Shown here piece after piece: positions 18,709 to 26,595 of a stretch of 64,000 nt of DNA. The notes beneath the pieces are model-generated. The model saw only the letters and a program-made list of their open reading frames with translations. It ran no database searches and was not told the DNA's origin. Both the position numbers and the translations under genes were made by a program. Each line of letters starts with the position of its first letter. Position 1 is the first letter of the stretch. This DNA is from Shewanella japonica (GTDB lineage: Bacteria > Pseudomonadota > Gammaproteobacteria > Enterobacterales > Shewanellaceae), in contig NZ_CP020472.1 in the NCBI RefSeq assembly GCF_002075795.1, positions 4,210,501 to 4,274,500 on the forward strand, read 5' to 3'.

Positions 18709-18796
18709 TTTTCTATTTGGACATTTTACTTGGAAACTTTACCTGAAATAGATTGCTTGGAATAGATAGCTTGAAATACACAGATGGGGGGAAGTT

Positions 18797-18893
18797 TGGA
18801 GCGACTTAATGTTTTCAAAAAGAGTGGTTCGAACTGATGACCTATACCTTGGCAACAAGAAGGTATCACCACGCTAAAAGCACAACAGAACTA
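18797..18893 (-). pseudogene. tRNA-Gly-like remnant, repeat unit 4
   Basis: Same architecture as unit 3, sharing its mutated D-arm and the downstream TTCTATTTGG spacer, so units 3 and 4 look like a recent pair. Confidence 0.75.
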
Positions 18894-18966
18894 TTTTCTA
18901 TTTGGACATTTTACTTGGAAACTTTACCTGAAATAGATTGCTTGGAATAAACAGATGGGGGAAGTT

Positions 18967-19064
18967 TGAAGCGACCTAATATGTTCAAAAAGAGTGGTTC
19001 GAACTGATGACCTATACCTTGGCAACAAAAAAGGTATCACCACGCTAAAAGCGCAACTGAGCTA
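18967..19064 (-). pseudogene. tRNA-Gly-like remnant, repeat unit 5
   Basis: Same architecture as the other units, with the intact D-arm core AGCTCAGTTG. It lies next to the first intact tRNA, in the same phase and orientation, and shares the GGGGGAAGTTTG junction with it. Confidence 0.75.
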
Positions 19065-19136
19065 TTTTTATTTGGACATTGTGCTTGGAAACTTTACTTG
19101 GAATAAATTGCTGGAAATACACAGATGGGGGAAGTT

Positions 19137-19212
19137 TGGAGCGACATATCAGGTTCGAACTGATGACCTATACCTTGGCAAGGTATCGCTCTACCAACTG
19201 AGCTAATGTCGC
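19137..19212 (-). tRNA. tRNA-Gly (anticodon GCC), copy 1
   Basis: A 76-base tRNA with encoded CCA. The acceptor stem GCGACAT/ATGTCGC pairs fully, the D-stem is GCTC/GAGC, the anticodon arm ATACC-TTGCCAA-GGTAT gives GCC, and the T-arm ATCAG-TTCGAAC-CTGAT is complete with discriminator T before CCA. It is identical to the other three copies and lies 170 bases from the neighbouring degenerate unit. Confidence 0.96.
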
Positions 19213-19235
19213 CTTACAAAACTTGCTATTGAAAT

Positions 19236-19311
19236 TGGAGCGACATATCAGGTTCGAACTGATGACCTATACCTTGGCAAGGTATCGCTCTACCAACTGA
19301 GCTAATGTCGC
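19236..19311 (-). tRNA. tRNA-Gly (anticodon GCC), copy 2
   Basis: Sequence and cloverleaf are identical to copy 1, with encoded CCA. Only 23 bases separate it from copy 1, the one place where the roughly 168-base period is shortened (99 bases). Confidence 0.96.
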
Positions 19312-19333
19312 ATCTTGTTACGTTATCAACACA

Positions 19334-19379
19334 TTTGGTAAGGTATCGTTTGAACCAGAGCCAACTGAGCTAATATCGC
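19334..19379 (-). pseudogene. 5'-half tRNA-Gly remnant between copies 2 and 3
   Basis: The minus strand reads a tRNA-Gly 5' half: acceptor strand GCGATAT, TAGCTCAGTTGG, an altered D-loop region, then GATACCTTACCAA. It stops after the anticodon loop (anticodon position ACC). The 3' half is absent. Confidence 0.7.
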
Positions 19380-19403
19380 ATCTATATTTCAATTTTTAAA
19401 ATT

Positions 19404-19479
19404 TGGAGCGACATATCAGGTTCGAACTGATGACCTATACCTTGGCAAGGTATCGCTCTACCAACTGAGCTAATGTCGC
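19404..19479 (-). tRNA. tRNA-Gly (anticodon GCC), copy 3
   Basis: Identical to copy 1, with full cloverleaf and encoded CCA. It starts 168 bases from copy 2. Confidence 0.96.
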
Positions 19480-19501
19480 ATCTTGTTGCGTCATCAACAC
19501 A

Positions 19502-19547
19502 TTTGGCAAGGTATCGTTTAAACCAAAGCCAACTGAGCTTATGTCGC
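19502..19547 (-). pseudogene. 5'-half tRNA-Gly remnant between copies 3 and 4
   Basis: It has the same structure as the 19334-19379 remnant but retains the intact anticodon loop TTGCCAA. It is a 5' half only, ending before the 3' anticodon stem strand. Both remnants continue into similar sequence on the copy-2/3 side. Confidence 0.7.
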
Positions 19548-19570
19548 ATTTCAAATTTTATATTGAAAAT

Positions 19571-19646
19571 TGGAGCGACATATCAGGTTCGAACTGATGA
19601 CCTATACCTTGGCAAGGTATCGCTCTACCAACTGAGCTAATGTCGC
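19571..19646 (-). tRNA. tRNA-Gly (anticodon GCC), copy 4, promoter proximal
   Basis: Identical to copy 1, with encoded CCA. It starts 167 bases from copy 3 and is the first tRNA downstream of the predicted stable-RNA promoter. Confidence 0.96.
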
Positions 19647-19717
19647 ATCTTGGTGCTGCAATTTTCAATCTTCAACTTCATTCAGCAATGAATCTTGCTG
19701 TAAAAAGTTGAGGCCGC

Positions 19718-19745
19718 ATTATATGTAATATTCACTACACTGCAA
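19718..19745 (-). promoter_or_regulatory. Stable-RNA promoter of the tRNA-Gly array
   Basis: On the minus strand TTGCAG is followed after 16 bases by a perfect TATAAT, then by a G+C-rich discriminator (GCGGCC). That discriminator is typical of stringently controlled tRNA and rRNA promoters. The start point would be about 60 bases before copy 4. Confidence 0.75.
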
Positions 19746-19773
19746 CCCCTAATTTAAAAAAAAGTTCGTTTGC

Positions 19774-20319
19774 TTAAATTTTAAATACTTCTTGGCGATA
19801 AAACTGCAATTCAGCAATGGATTCCTTGATATCTTCCAATGCTTGATGGGTATTCTTCTTACTAAAGCCTTTCATTACTTCAGGCTTCCAACGATTAGTC
19901 AGCTCTTTAATTGTGCTCACATCGATATTGCGATAATGGAAGAAATCCTCTAATTCAGGCATGTATTTATTTAAGAAACGGCGATCTTGACCAATGCTGT
20001 TACCACACATAGGCGACGCGCCTTTCGGAACATATTGCTCTAAAAACTCAATCGTGGCTTTAATTACATCTTCTTCAGAATATTGACTGTTTTTAACACG
20101 TTCAATCAATCCGGATTCACCATGATGCTTTTGATTCCAATCATCCATGCCATTAAGCACGTCATCAGATTGATGAACTGCCATCACTGGGCCTTGGGCA
20201 ATTATATTCAATTCTTGATCTGTCACTATCGTCGCAATTTCAATAATTCGATCGACACTGGGCTCTAAACCCGTCATTTCTAAATCAACCCAAATCAGAT
20301 TACTCGAGTTTACAGCCAT
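19774..20319 (-). CDS. orn: Oligoribonuclease Orn
   Basis: This 181-residue DEDDh 3'-5' exonuclease removes the last di- and short oligoribonucleotides of RNA decay, and also pGpG in many bacteria. ExoI contains Asp12 and Glu14 in WVDLEMTGL, and the later motifs include the GNSIGQDRRFL and HQALEDIKESI segments with the catalytic His and Asp. It is divergent from rsgA and downstream of it lies the tRNA-Gly array, the same neighbourhood as in E. coli (orn-glyVXY). Confidence 0.96.
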   Translation of the reverse strand: MAVNSSNLIWVDLEMTGLEPSVDRIIEIATIVTDQELNIIAQGPVMAVHQSDDVLNGMDDWNQKHHGESGLIERVKNSQYSEEDVIKATIEFLEQYVPKGASPMCGNSIGQDRRFLNKYMPELEDFFHYRNIDVSTIKELTNRWKPEVMKGFSKKNTHQALEDIKESIAELQFYRQEVFKI

Positions 20320-20432
20320 AATATCTGCCTTATTCTGTCAAAAGCCCTAAATTCAGGCTTTTTTATTAAAGAGGGTGTATCATACTGTTTTTTTATACGA
20401 CAAAAAAACACCTAATTAATGAAGATTCGCCT

Positions 20433-21488
20433 GTGAGTAAAAAGAAACCGCTAAGCCAAAGTCAAAAGCGCCGAATGCGCGACAATCAAAGTAAACGCCT
20501 TAAGCGTAAAGACAAACCTGATACGGCTAATGATTTACAGGATAGTCCACTTGGGCCAGAACAGCAGGGAATCGTAATTTCCCGTTTTGGTCAACATGCA
20601 GATATTGAAACTGAAGATGGCATCGTCGCCCGTTGTAACCTTCGCCGAAACATCACCAGTCTAGTGACAGGTGACAAGGTACTGGTGCGTCTTGCGACAG
20701 AAACCGATCGTGGTATTGGTGGCATTGTTGAAGCGGTTCATCCGCGCACATCTTCATTAACTCGCCCGGATTTATATGACGGCGTAAAAATCATCGCGGC
20801 CAACATTGATCAAATACTGATTGTTTCTTCAATATTGCCGAGTTTTACGACTCAAATTATCGACCGCTATTTAGTTGCCGCAGAAGACACTGAAATTCCA
20901 CCTGTCATCATTCTTAATAAAATGGATTTATTAAATGATGATAACCGAGAAGAAGTCGAACTGGCTCTTGAGCGATATCGGCAAATTGGTTATCCAGTCT
21001 ACATGGTGAGCAGTCATACAGGTGAAGGGGTCGAGCAAATTAAATCCCTTCTGTCTGATAAAATCAGTGTGTTTGCAGGTCAATCAGGCGTAGGGAAATC
21101 ATCCCTTATTAATGCCTTGATGCCAGATGCTGATCTACAAGTAGGTGATGTTTCAGACAATTCCGGCCTTGGTCAACACACTACTACTACCGCAAAATTA
21201 TTACATTTTGAAAGTGGTGGAGACTTAATCGACTCACCCGGTGTACGTGAATTTGCCTTGTGGCATTTGCCTGCTCCACGTGTTGGCTGGTGCTTTGTTG
21301 AATTCAGAGATTTTATCGGTACTTGCAAGTTTCGCGATTGTAAACACGGTAATGATCCCGGCTGCGCCTTGCAAGCCGCCTTAGCAGATGGGAAAATAAC
21401 CGAAGATAGATTTAATAACTATCATCGAATCATTGCTAGCCTTGACGAGCAACGTCACGCCAGACACTTTAGAGCTGACGATCTTTAA
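20433..21488 (+). CDS. rsgA: Small ribosomal subunit biogenesis GTPase RsgA
   Basis: This 351-residue circularly permuted GTPase acts late in 30S maturation. A basic N-terminal tail and an OB-fold precede the GTPase, whose motifs appear in the permuted order: NKMD (G4) before GQSGVGKSS (G1), then DSPG (G3). The C-terminal zinc-binding part is CKFRDCKHGNDPGC. It starts with GTG at 20433; an ATG just upstream is quickly stopped. It begins the plus-strand run rsgA-psd-EamA-mscM-gdpd. Confidence 0.95.
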   Translation: MSKKKPLSQSQKRRMRDNQSKRLKRKDKPDTANDLQDSPLGPEQQGIVISRFGQHADIETEDGIVARCNLRRNITSLVTGDKVLVRLATETDRGIGGIVEAVHPRTSSLTRPDLYDGVKIIAANIDQILIVSSILPSFTTQIIDRYLVAAEDTEIPPVIILNKMDLLNDDNREEVELALERYRQIGYPVYMVSSHTGEGVEQIKSLLSDKISVFAGQSGVGKSSLINALMPDADLQVGDVSDNSGLGQHTTTTAKLLHFESGGDLIDSPGVREFALWHLPAPRVGWCFVEFRDFIGTCKFRDCKHGNDPGCALQAALADGKITEDRFNNYHRIIASLDEQRHARHFRADDL

Positions 21489-21550
21489 TTCAGTATTGCT
21501 GAAAATGACTATTTACACTCAAGATAAAACTAACTAATAAGGGTATTCAA

Positions 21551-22411
21551 TTGGATTCTGTTAAAATTGCTTTGCAATATATCTTACCTAAACATTTACT
21601 ATCACGTTTAGTGGGTAAACTTGCAGCCGCTGAAGCGGGAGCAATTACCACCGCTGGTATCAAATGGTTTATCAAACAATATAAGATTGATATGTCAGAA
21701 GCTGCAGAAAGTGAGCCTGAAGCATACAAAACTTTCAATGCCTTTTTCACTCGCGCATTAAAACCTGGTTTACGCCCAATCGTTGCAGATGACAAAATCA
21801 TCGCGCACCCTGTTGACGGTGCCGTAAGTCAATGTGGTCCAATTGAAGCTGGAAAAATTGTCCAAGCTAAAAACCATGATTACACCACACTTGCTCTATT
21901 AGGTGGTCAGCAAAAAGATGCTGAACGTTTTACTGGTGGTGACTTTGCGACGATTTACCTTGCACCAAAGGATTACCACCGAATCCATATGCCAATGACT
22001 GGCACTTTATCTAAAATGACTTACATTCCTGGTGAGTTGTTTTCAGTAAACCCATTAACAGCGCAAAATGTACCTGGGCTGTTTGCTCGCAACGAACGTG
22101 TCGTCGCTATTTTTGAAACTGAAGTAGGTCCATTAGCAATGGTGCTAGTTGGCGCAACAATTGTGGCCAGTATTGAAACCATTTGGGCAGGTACTGTTAC
22201 CCCACCATGCGGCAAGCAAGTATTTACATGGGATTACCCAACTGAAGGACCTGAATCATTAATACTTGAAAAAGGTGCTGAAATGGGTCGCTTCAAATTA
22301 GGTTCAACTGTGGTCATGTTGTTTGGTCAAGATGCCATTGATACCTTTGCTGAAGGTGTTGAGCCAACCGAAACAACCCGTATGGGACAAGCTTTCGCAC
22401 ACCTCAAGTAA
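21551..22411 (+). CDS. psd: Phosphatidylserine decarboxylase proenzyme
   Basis: This 286-residue enzyme makes phosphatidylethanolamine. It is a pyruvoyl enzyme that self-cleaves at the LGST motif, here giving the pyruvoyl group from Ser252. The KDYHRIHMP segment with the Asp-His catalytic residues is present. The start is a TTG preceded by AAGGG. As in E. coli it follows rsgA and is in the same run as mscM, though here a permease gene is inserted between psd and mscM. Confidence 0.95.
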   Translation: MDSVKIALQYILPKHLLSRLVGKLAAAEAGAITTAGIKWFIKQYKIDMSEAAESEPEAYKTFNAFFTRALKPGLRPIVADDKIIAHPVDGAVSQCGPIEAGKIVQAKNHDYTTLALLGGQQKDAERFTGGDFATIYLAPKDYHRIHMPMTGTLSKMTYIPGELFSVNPLTAQNVPGLFARNERVVAIFETEVGPLAMVLVGATIVASIETIWAGTVTPPCGKQVFTWDYPTEGPESLILEKGAEMGRFKLGSTVVMLFGQDAIDTFAEGVEPTETTRMGQAFAHLK

Positions 22412-22447
22412 GCGAATCAGCACTTAGTGACTGTAAAAGGCCCCGAA

Positions 22448-23335
22448 ATGAGTGGAACATCAATGACCGCTCATTCAACTCAAAGCGGACTCATGCAGTT
22501 GCATATAGCCGTGTTACTTTTTGGTGGCACGGCGTTATTTTCTAAAATCATTCCTTTAAGTGCCCTCGATATTACCGTGCTTCGCTGCGCCATCGCTTTT
22601 TTTGTATTGGCTGCGATTGTAAAAGTTAACCAACAACGTTTGTTGCTTTCGCATGTTCAGGATTATTTTATTGCCTTAGGGCTTGGCGTATTAGTTAGCC
22701 TACACTGGGTCACTTATTTTGCCTCAATGCAGCTAGCTTCCGTCTCAATCGGGATGATTGCTTTTTTCACCTATCCGGTGATGACAGTCCTTGTCGAGCC
22801 AATTTTTAGTCAAAGTAGATTACGTAAGGTTGATGTTCTCTCTGGCATCGCTGTTTTAACTGGCGTAATCATGCTTATACCAGAGCCCAATTTAGAAAAC
22901 GATGTTACCTTCGGTATTGCTTTAGGGATTATCTCTGCTGCCTTGTTTACAGCTCGTAATATTTGCCATAAACAATATTTCTCTCGCTATAGCGGCCCCC
23001 AAGCCATGTTTTATCAAACCTTGATTGCCGTCATTATACTTGCACCATGGTTAGAAACCGATATCACATCAATTAGTGCAGATATTTGGTTATCTATTGT
23101 CGTCCTAGGGGTGTTTTTTACTGCTGCCCCACACGCATTATTTGCATCATCACTGCGAAGTCTAAGTGCTAAAACTGCTGGGCTAGTCTCATGCCTACAG
23201 CCCTTTTATGGCACCTTGTTAGCCATCATATTGCTCAATGAAAAAGTGAATATCAATACAGTGATTGGCGGAATGATTATCTTGCTCACAGCAATCTTCG
23301 AAACTCTGCAAAATAACAAAAAAAATAAAGCGTAA
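22448..23335 (+). CDS. EamA/DMT family transporter
   Basis: This 295-residue inner-membrane protein has about ten hydrophobic helices in two EamA-type halves, with the TALFSKIIPL and LASVSIGMIAFFTYPVM motifs of the first half. The family exports or exchanges small metabolites, and no substrate can be assigned. I start at the ATG at 22448, which has AAAGG upstream; an in-frame GTG at 22427 has none. It lies 36 bases past psd and 52 before mscM and is absent from this position in E. coli. Confidence 0.85.
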   Translation: MSGTSMTAHSTQSGLMQLHIAVLLFGGTALFSKIIPLSALDITVLRCAIAFFVLAAIVKVNQQRLLLSHVQDYFIALGLGVLVSLHWVTYFASMQLASVSIGMIAFFTYPVMTVLVEPIFSQSRLRKVDVLSGIAVLTGVIMLIPEPNLENDVTFGIALGIISAALFTARNICHKQYFSRYSGPQAMFYQTLIAVIILAPWLETDITSISADIWLSIVVLGVFFTAAPHALFASSLRSLSAKTAGLVSCLQPFYGTLLAIILLNEKVNINTVIGGMIILLTAIFETLQNNKKNKA

Positions 23336-23387
23336 ACTCAGGTTTTTGTTACCATTGTATTAGTCTCTCACAAGCAATCTCTTTTCT

Positions 23388-26300
23388 ATGTTTCGTATTG
23401 CGGTTTTTCTACTTTGCTTTTGTACTTTCTTTGCTTCTGCAAATTCTCCGTTGCAGCTTGATAAACGCTTGGGCTTTTCCCAAGGTAATAATTCTAATCA
23501 AGTCATCGACATTCCAACTCAAATCGATAATGTTAAAGCCAGCATCGAAAAACTGAATGATGAAGAACAAAGCTATCTTGAACTTGAACAAAATAGTGAG
23601 ACAACCCTTGAGCAATTAACTGCTCAAATCAATCAACCAGCGCCCGAAGTATTCGTTGATAGTAAAATTGACATTAGCCAGCAAGCATCGATGGCTTATT
23701 ATCATTTGTCTGAGCAAAAACAATCCGAAAATGAACTCAGTAAACAATTACTCAGCTTAAGTAAAAGACAGCAACAATTACCTAGCTTAATTCGTCAGGC
23801 TAAAGATGCGCTTAATCAGTTCAAGCGCACTCAATTAGCACCAGTTGATACCCCATTAGGTCAATTACATGTGTTGCAAGGTCAATTATTAGAACAACAC
23901 ATAGCAACTTTATCAGCCGAGCATGCAAGCAGCCCTAAACAAAAGCAAATCGCGCAATTGCAGCTGCAATTACTGCGCATTGAGCATGCTCAGCAAGAAA
24001 AACTGATTGAAGCGCTCAATAAACAAAATAGTCGTCACCGCCAACAACAAGCAGCAAATACCATTGCGAATAACATCATCGATGAGCAGCAGCTTGCCGA
24101 TGTTGTTTCGCAAGAAATCAGTAATAAAAACCAGCAATATGCTCAGGAGCTTATCCGTATCACAGATAGCATAAGCGCCGTTATTAGCTTGCAAGAAAAA
24201 ACCGAAAGACAATACCAAACCCATGCATTACAGCTCGCAAATGTCGAAGAGCAAATTACGTGGGTTGAAACGAATTCCGCCTTTGGTGACCGCTTTTTGC
24301 AGATGTTGCAATCACTCCCAAAACCTCCGAGTCAAGATGCCTTGCTGGCCGAAGTCGCCGACTCTAGACTAAAGCGTTATCAAGCTGAGCAGCAAAAAGC
24401 CTTAAACAAACAGCAGCTCAGTAATCAAGATTTTTTAAATAACACCCAAATTAAGCTATTGGAATCACAGCAAAGTTTAATAGAAGAACTGGTACAAAAT
24501 TATGATGTTTACCTAAATGAACAAGCTAAACTGCGAAATAGTTATGAGCAGCTCAACCAAATATATTTAGAGCTTAAAAACACCCTAAATGAACATTTAT
24601 TTTGGGTACCTAATGCGGCAGGTATTAGTGGTTTATGGCTGATTGATTTAAAAAATGCCACGGTGTGGATGACACAAGCACAACAAAGAGAAAAGTTAAA
24701 ACAGGCTTGGCAATCGCAAAATATTTACTGGGCGTGGTGGGTCATCATCTTGATCTTATGTCTAATGGCTCAAGATTTACTAACCCCCAAGTTTAACCAA
24801 ACAATGGAACGCTATGGACAATATGTTGGTAATGTAACTCAAGATAAGTTTATCTATACCGCTAAAACATTAGTTTTATCTTTAGTTTATTCATTATTAA
24901 AGCCGCTGCCTTTATTGCTTGCAGGCCTTATTTTATTCTCATCAGAGTTAAACTTTGTCCACGCCATTGGTGTGGGTGTACTGTCTATCGGTTGTAGTTA
25001 CTGGGTCTATCGTTTCTTCGCCCTATTGTCATTAGATAACGGGATTATGATCAGTCACTTTAGACGACCACAACCCCTTGTCAGGCGTATGCAAGAAAAA
25101 GTCTTACGCTTTATTCTTATCAGCTGGCCACTTATCGGCATTATGGGCTTTACTGAGGCCATAGATACTTCGTTAATCCGCAATAGCATTGGTCGCGGCG
25201 CCTTTTTACTCTTTACCATTACGTTATTGGTGCTCTACCGAGACTTGTACGCATTTATCACTGACTATCGTGAAAGCGCAAATGACGGTAAAAACATGAA
25301 GCTGCTAAATAAGCTCATGTGGGCATTTTTAATTATCGTGCCTTGCGGATGTGTGGTGCTAGCTACCGTTGGTTATTACTTCAGTGCGTTCCAAGTGTTA
25401 CTGCAAGTGCAGTTGTCATTGCTGTTAGGGCTTGGATTTTTACTGCTTTATCAATTAATCAAACGCTGGATGTTAATTGAGCGTCGATTAATTGCTTTTG
25501 ACCGTGCTAAAGCTCGCCGTGCTGAGCGTCTCGCCCAACGAGAACGTGGTGAACTCAATCATGCAGCAGACGCTAATGAAAATTACGAAGAGCCAATTGT
25601 TGATTTAGAAACCATTGCAAGCCAATCCTTAGGCTTGGTTCGTTCATTATTAATTTTGGCATTTTTTGGCAGCCTATTAGGCTTAATTTCACAAACTCAT
25701 ACTGCATTATTTTCATTCTTAGATGGGATAACCCTGTGGAATACTCATTCCGTAGTCAATGGCATTGAACAACAAGTCCCCATTACACTGAAGTCGATAT
25801 TCTTCTCGTTCATTATTGTTGGTTTTTCGGCCATGATAGCCAAAAACCTGCCCGGCTTATTAGAGCTAACGATTCTGCAGCGTTTAGAGTTAACACCAGG
25901 CACTGGCTTTGCAATCACCACTGTCAGCAGCTACCTTGTGGTGTTTATTGGCCTTCTGGTTGGTTTTTCTACCATCGGTGTTGAATGGTCAAAACTACAG
26001 TGGCTTGTCGCGGCATTATCGGTTGGTTTAGGCTTCGGATTACAAGAGATTTTTGCCAACTTTATTTCTGGCTTAATTATTTTATTTGAAAAACCAATCC
26101 GAATTGGCGATACCGTTACGATTCGTGACTTAACGGGTACCGTCAGTAAAATTGAAATACGTGCTACCACTATTGTTGACTGGGATAGAAAAGAAATTAT
26201 TGTGCCCAATAAGGCATTTATCACAGAGCAATTAGTCAATTGGTCACTTTCAGATCCTATAACCCGTGTAATCGTCAGTGTGTCAGTACAGCGAGACGCT

Positions 26301-26591
26301 GATCCATCAAAGGTTGAAGCGTTATTACATCAAGCGGTACGTGAGTCAGAATTGTCCCTTAGCTTCCCTGAGCCTGAAGTCTGGTTTGCGGGATTCGGCC
26401 AACACACCCAAGATTATGAAGTCAGATCTTATGCTAAGGACATGAATGATCGCTGGCCTCTTCGACACAGTCTGCATAAACGCATTTGTAAGAAGCTAAA
26501 AGAAAACCAAGTAGAGTTGGCGTATCCACAGATGGAAATCCATATCAATAATGGCCAACCTCGTGATATTAATCAGATAATTAAAGGTTAA
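23388..26591 (+). CDS. mscM: Large mechanosensitive channel of the MscK/MscM (YjeP) type
   Basis: This 1067-residue MscS-family channel has a signal peptide and a long periplasmic coiled-coil domain rich in Gln and Glu (about residues 30-420). A set of inner-membrane helices follows (about 445-860), then the MscS pore and C-terminal domain (about 860-1067). The pore region includes SVGLGFGLQEIFANFISGL and the beta-domain start FEKPIRIGDTVTI. It would release solutes under osmotic downshock. The psd-mscM neighbourhood matches E. coli, which supports MscM over MscK. Confidence 0.9.
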   Translation: MFRIAVFLLCFCTFFASANSPLQLDKRLGFSQGNNSNQVIDIPTQIDNVKASIEKLNDEEQSYLELEQNSETTLEQLTAQINQPAPEVFVDSKIDISQQASMAYYHLSEQKQSENELSKQLLSLSKRQQQLPSLIRQAKDALNQFKRTQLAPVDTPLGQLHVLQGQLLEQHIATLSAEHASSPKQKQIAQLQLQLLRIEHAQQEKLIEALNKQNSRHRQQQAANTIANNIIDEQQLADVVSQEISNKNQQYAQELIRITDSISAVISLQEKTERQYQTHALQLANVEEQITWVETNSAFGDRFLQMLQSLPKPPSQDALLAEVADSRLKRYQAEQQKALNKQQLSNQDFLNNTQIKLLESQQSLIEELVQNYDVYLNEQAKLRNSYEQLNQIYLELKNTLNEHLFWVPNAAGISGLWLIDLKNATVWMTQAQQREKLKQAWQSQNIYWAWWVIILILCLMAQDLLTPKFNQTMERYGQYVGNVTQDKFIYTAKTLVLSLVYSLLKPLPLLLAGLILFSSELNFVHAIGVGVLSIGCSYWVYRFFALLSLDNGIMISHFRRPQPLVRRMQEKVLRFILISWPLIGIMGFTEAIDTSLIRNSIGRGAFLLFTITLLVLYRDLYAFITDYRESANDGKNMKLLNKLMWAFLIIVPCGCVVLATVGYYFSAFQVLLQVQLSLLLGLGFLLLYQLIKRWMLIERRLIAFDRAKARRAERLAQRERGELNHAADANENYEEPIVDLETIASQSLGLVRSLLILAFFGSLLGLISQTHTALFSFLDGITLWNTHSVVNGIEQQVPITLKSIFFSFIIVGFSAMIAKNLPGLLELTILQRLELTPGTGFAITTVSSYLVVFIGLLVGFSTIGVEWSKLQWLVAALSVGLGFGLQEIFANFISGLIILFEKPIRIGDTVTIRDLTGTVSKIEIRATTIVDWDRKEIIVPNKAFITEQLVNWSLSDPITRVIVSVSVQRDADPSKVEALLHQAVRESELSLSFPEPEVWFAGFGQHTQDYEVRSYAKDMNDRWPLRHSLHKRICKKLKENQVELAYPQMEIHINNGQPRDINQIIKG

Positions 26592-26595
26592 CTCA

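Larger units (their letters stand above)
18251..19129 (-). repeat. Tandem array of five degenerate tRNA-Gly-derived repeats
   Basis: Five units begin at about 18251, 18435, 18603, 18790 and 18960. Measured at a shared GTTCGAAC anchor (18289, 18472, 18641, 18827, 18997) the intervals are 183, 169, 186 and 170 bases. Each contains a recognisable but broken tRNA-Gly on the minus strand plus an about 70-base conserved spacer. The longer units carry a roughly 17-base insertion in that spacer. The units are far more alike to each other than to the intact tRNAs, which suggests recent amplification or gene conversion of an already degenerate copy. Confidence 0.85.

Noticed and set aside
18994..19206. 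Open frame on the plus strand across the tRNA repeats
   Set aside because: It reads the antisense strand of tRNA genes and their degenerate copies, and its repeated peptide simply mirrors the DNA repeat.
23430..24620. Possible coiled-coil SMC-like protein rather than a channel
   Set aside because: The Gln/Glu-rich helices are the periplasmic domain of the MscM-type channel, since the same frame continues into the membrane helices and MscS pore.
26121..26239. Possible frameshift or break in the mscM gene
   Set aside because: The frame is continuous for 1067 codons through the MscS pore and C-terminal domain; the overlapping minus-strand frame is only a shadow.
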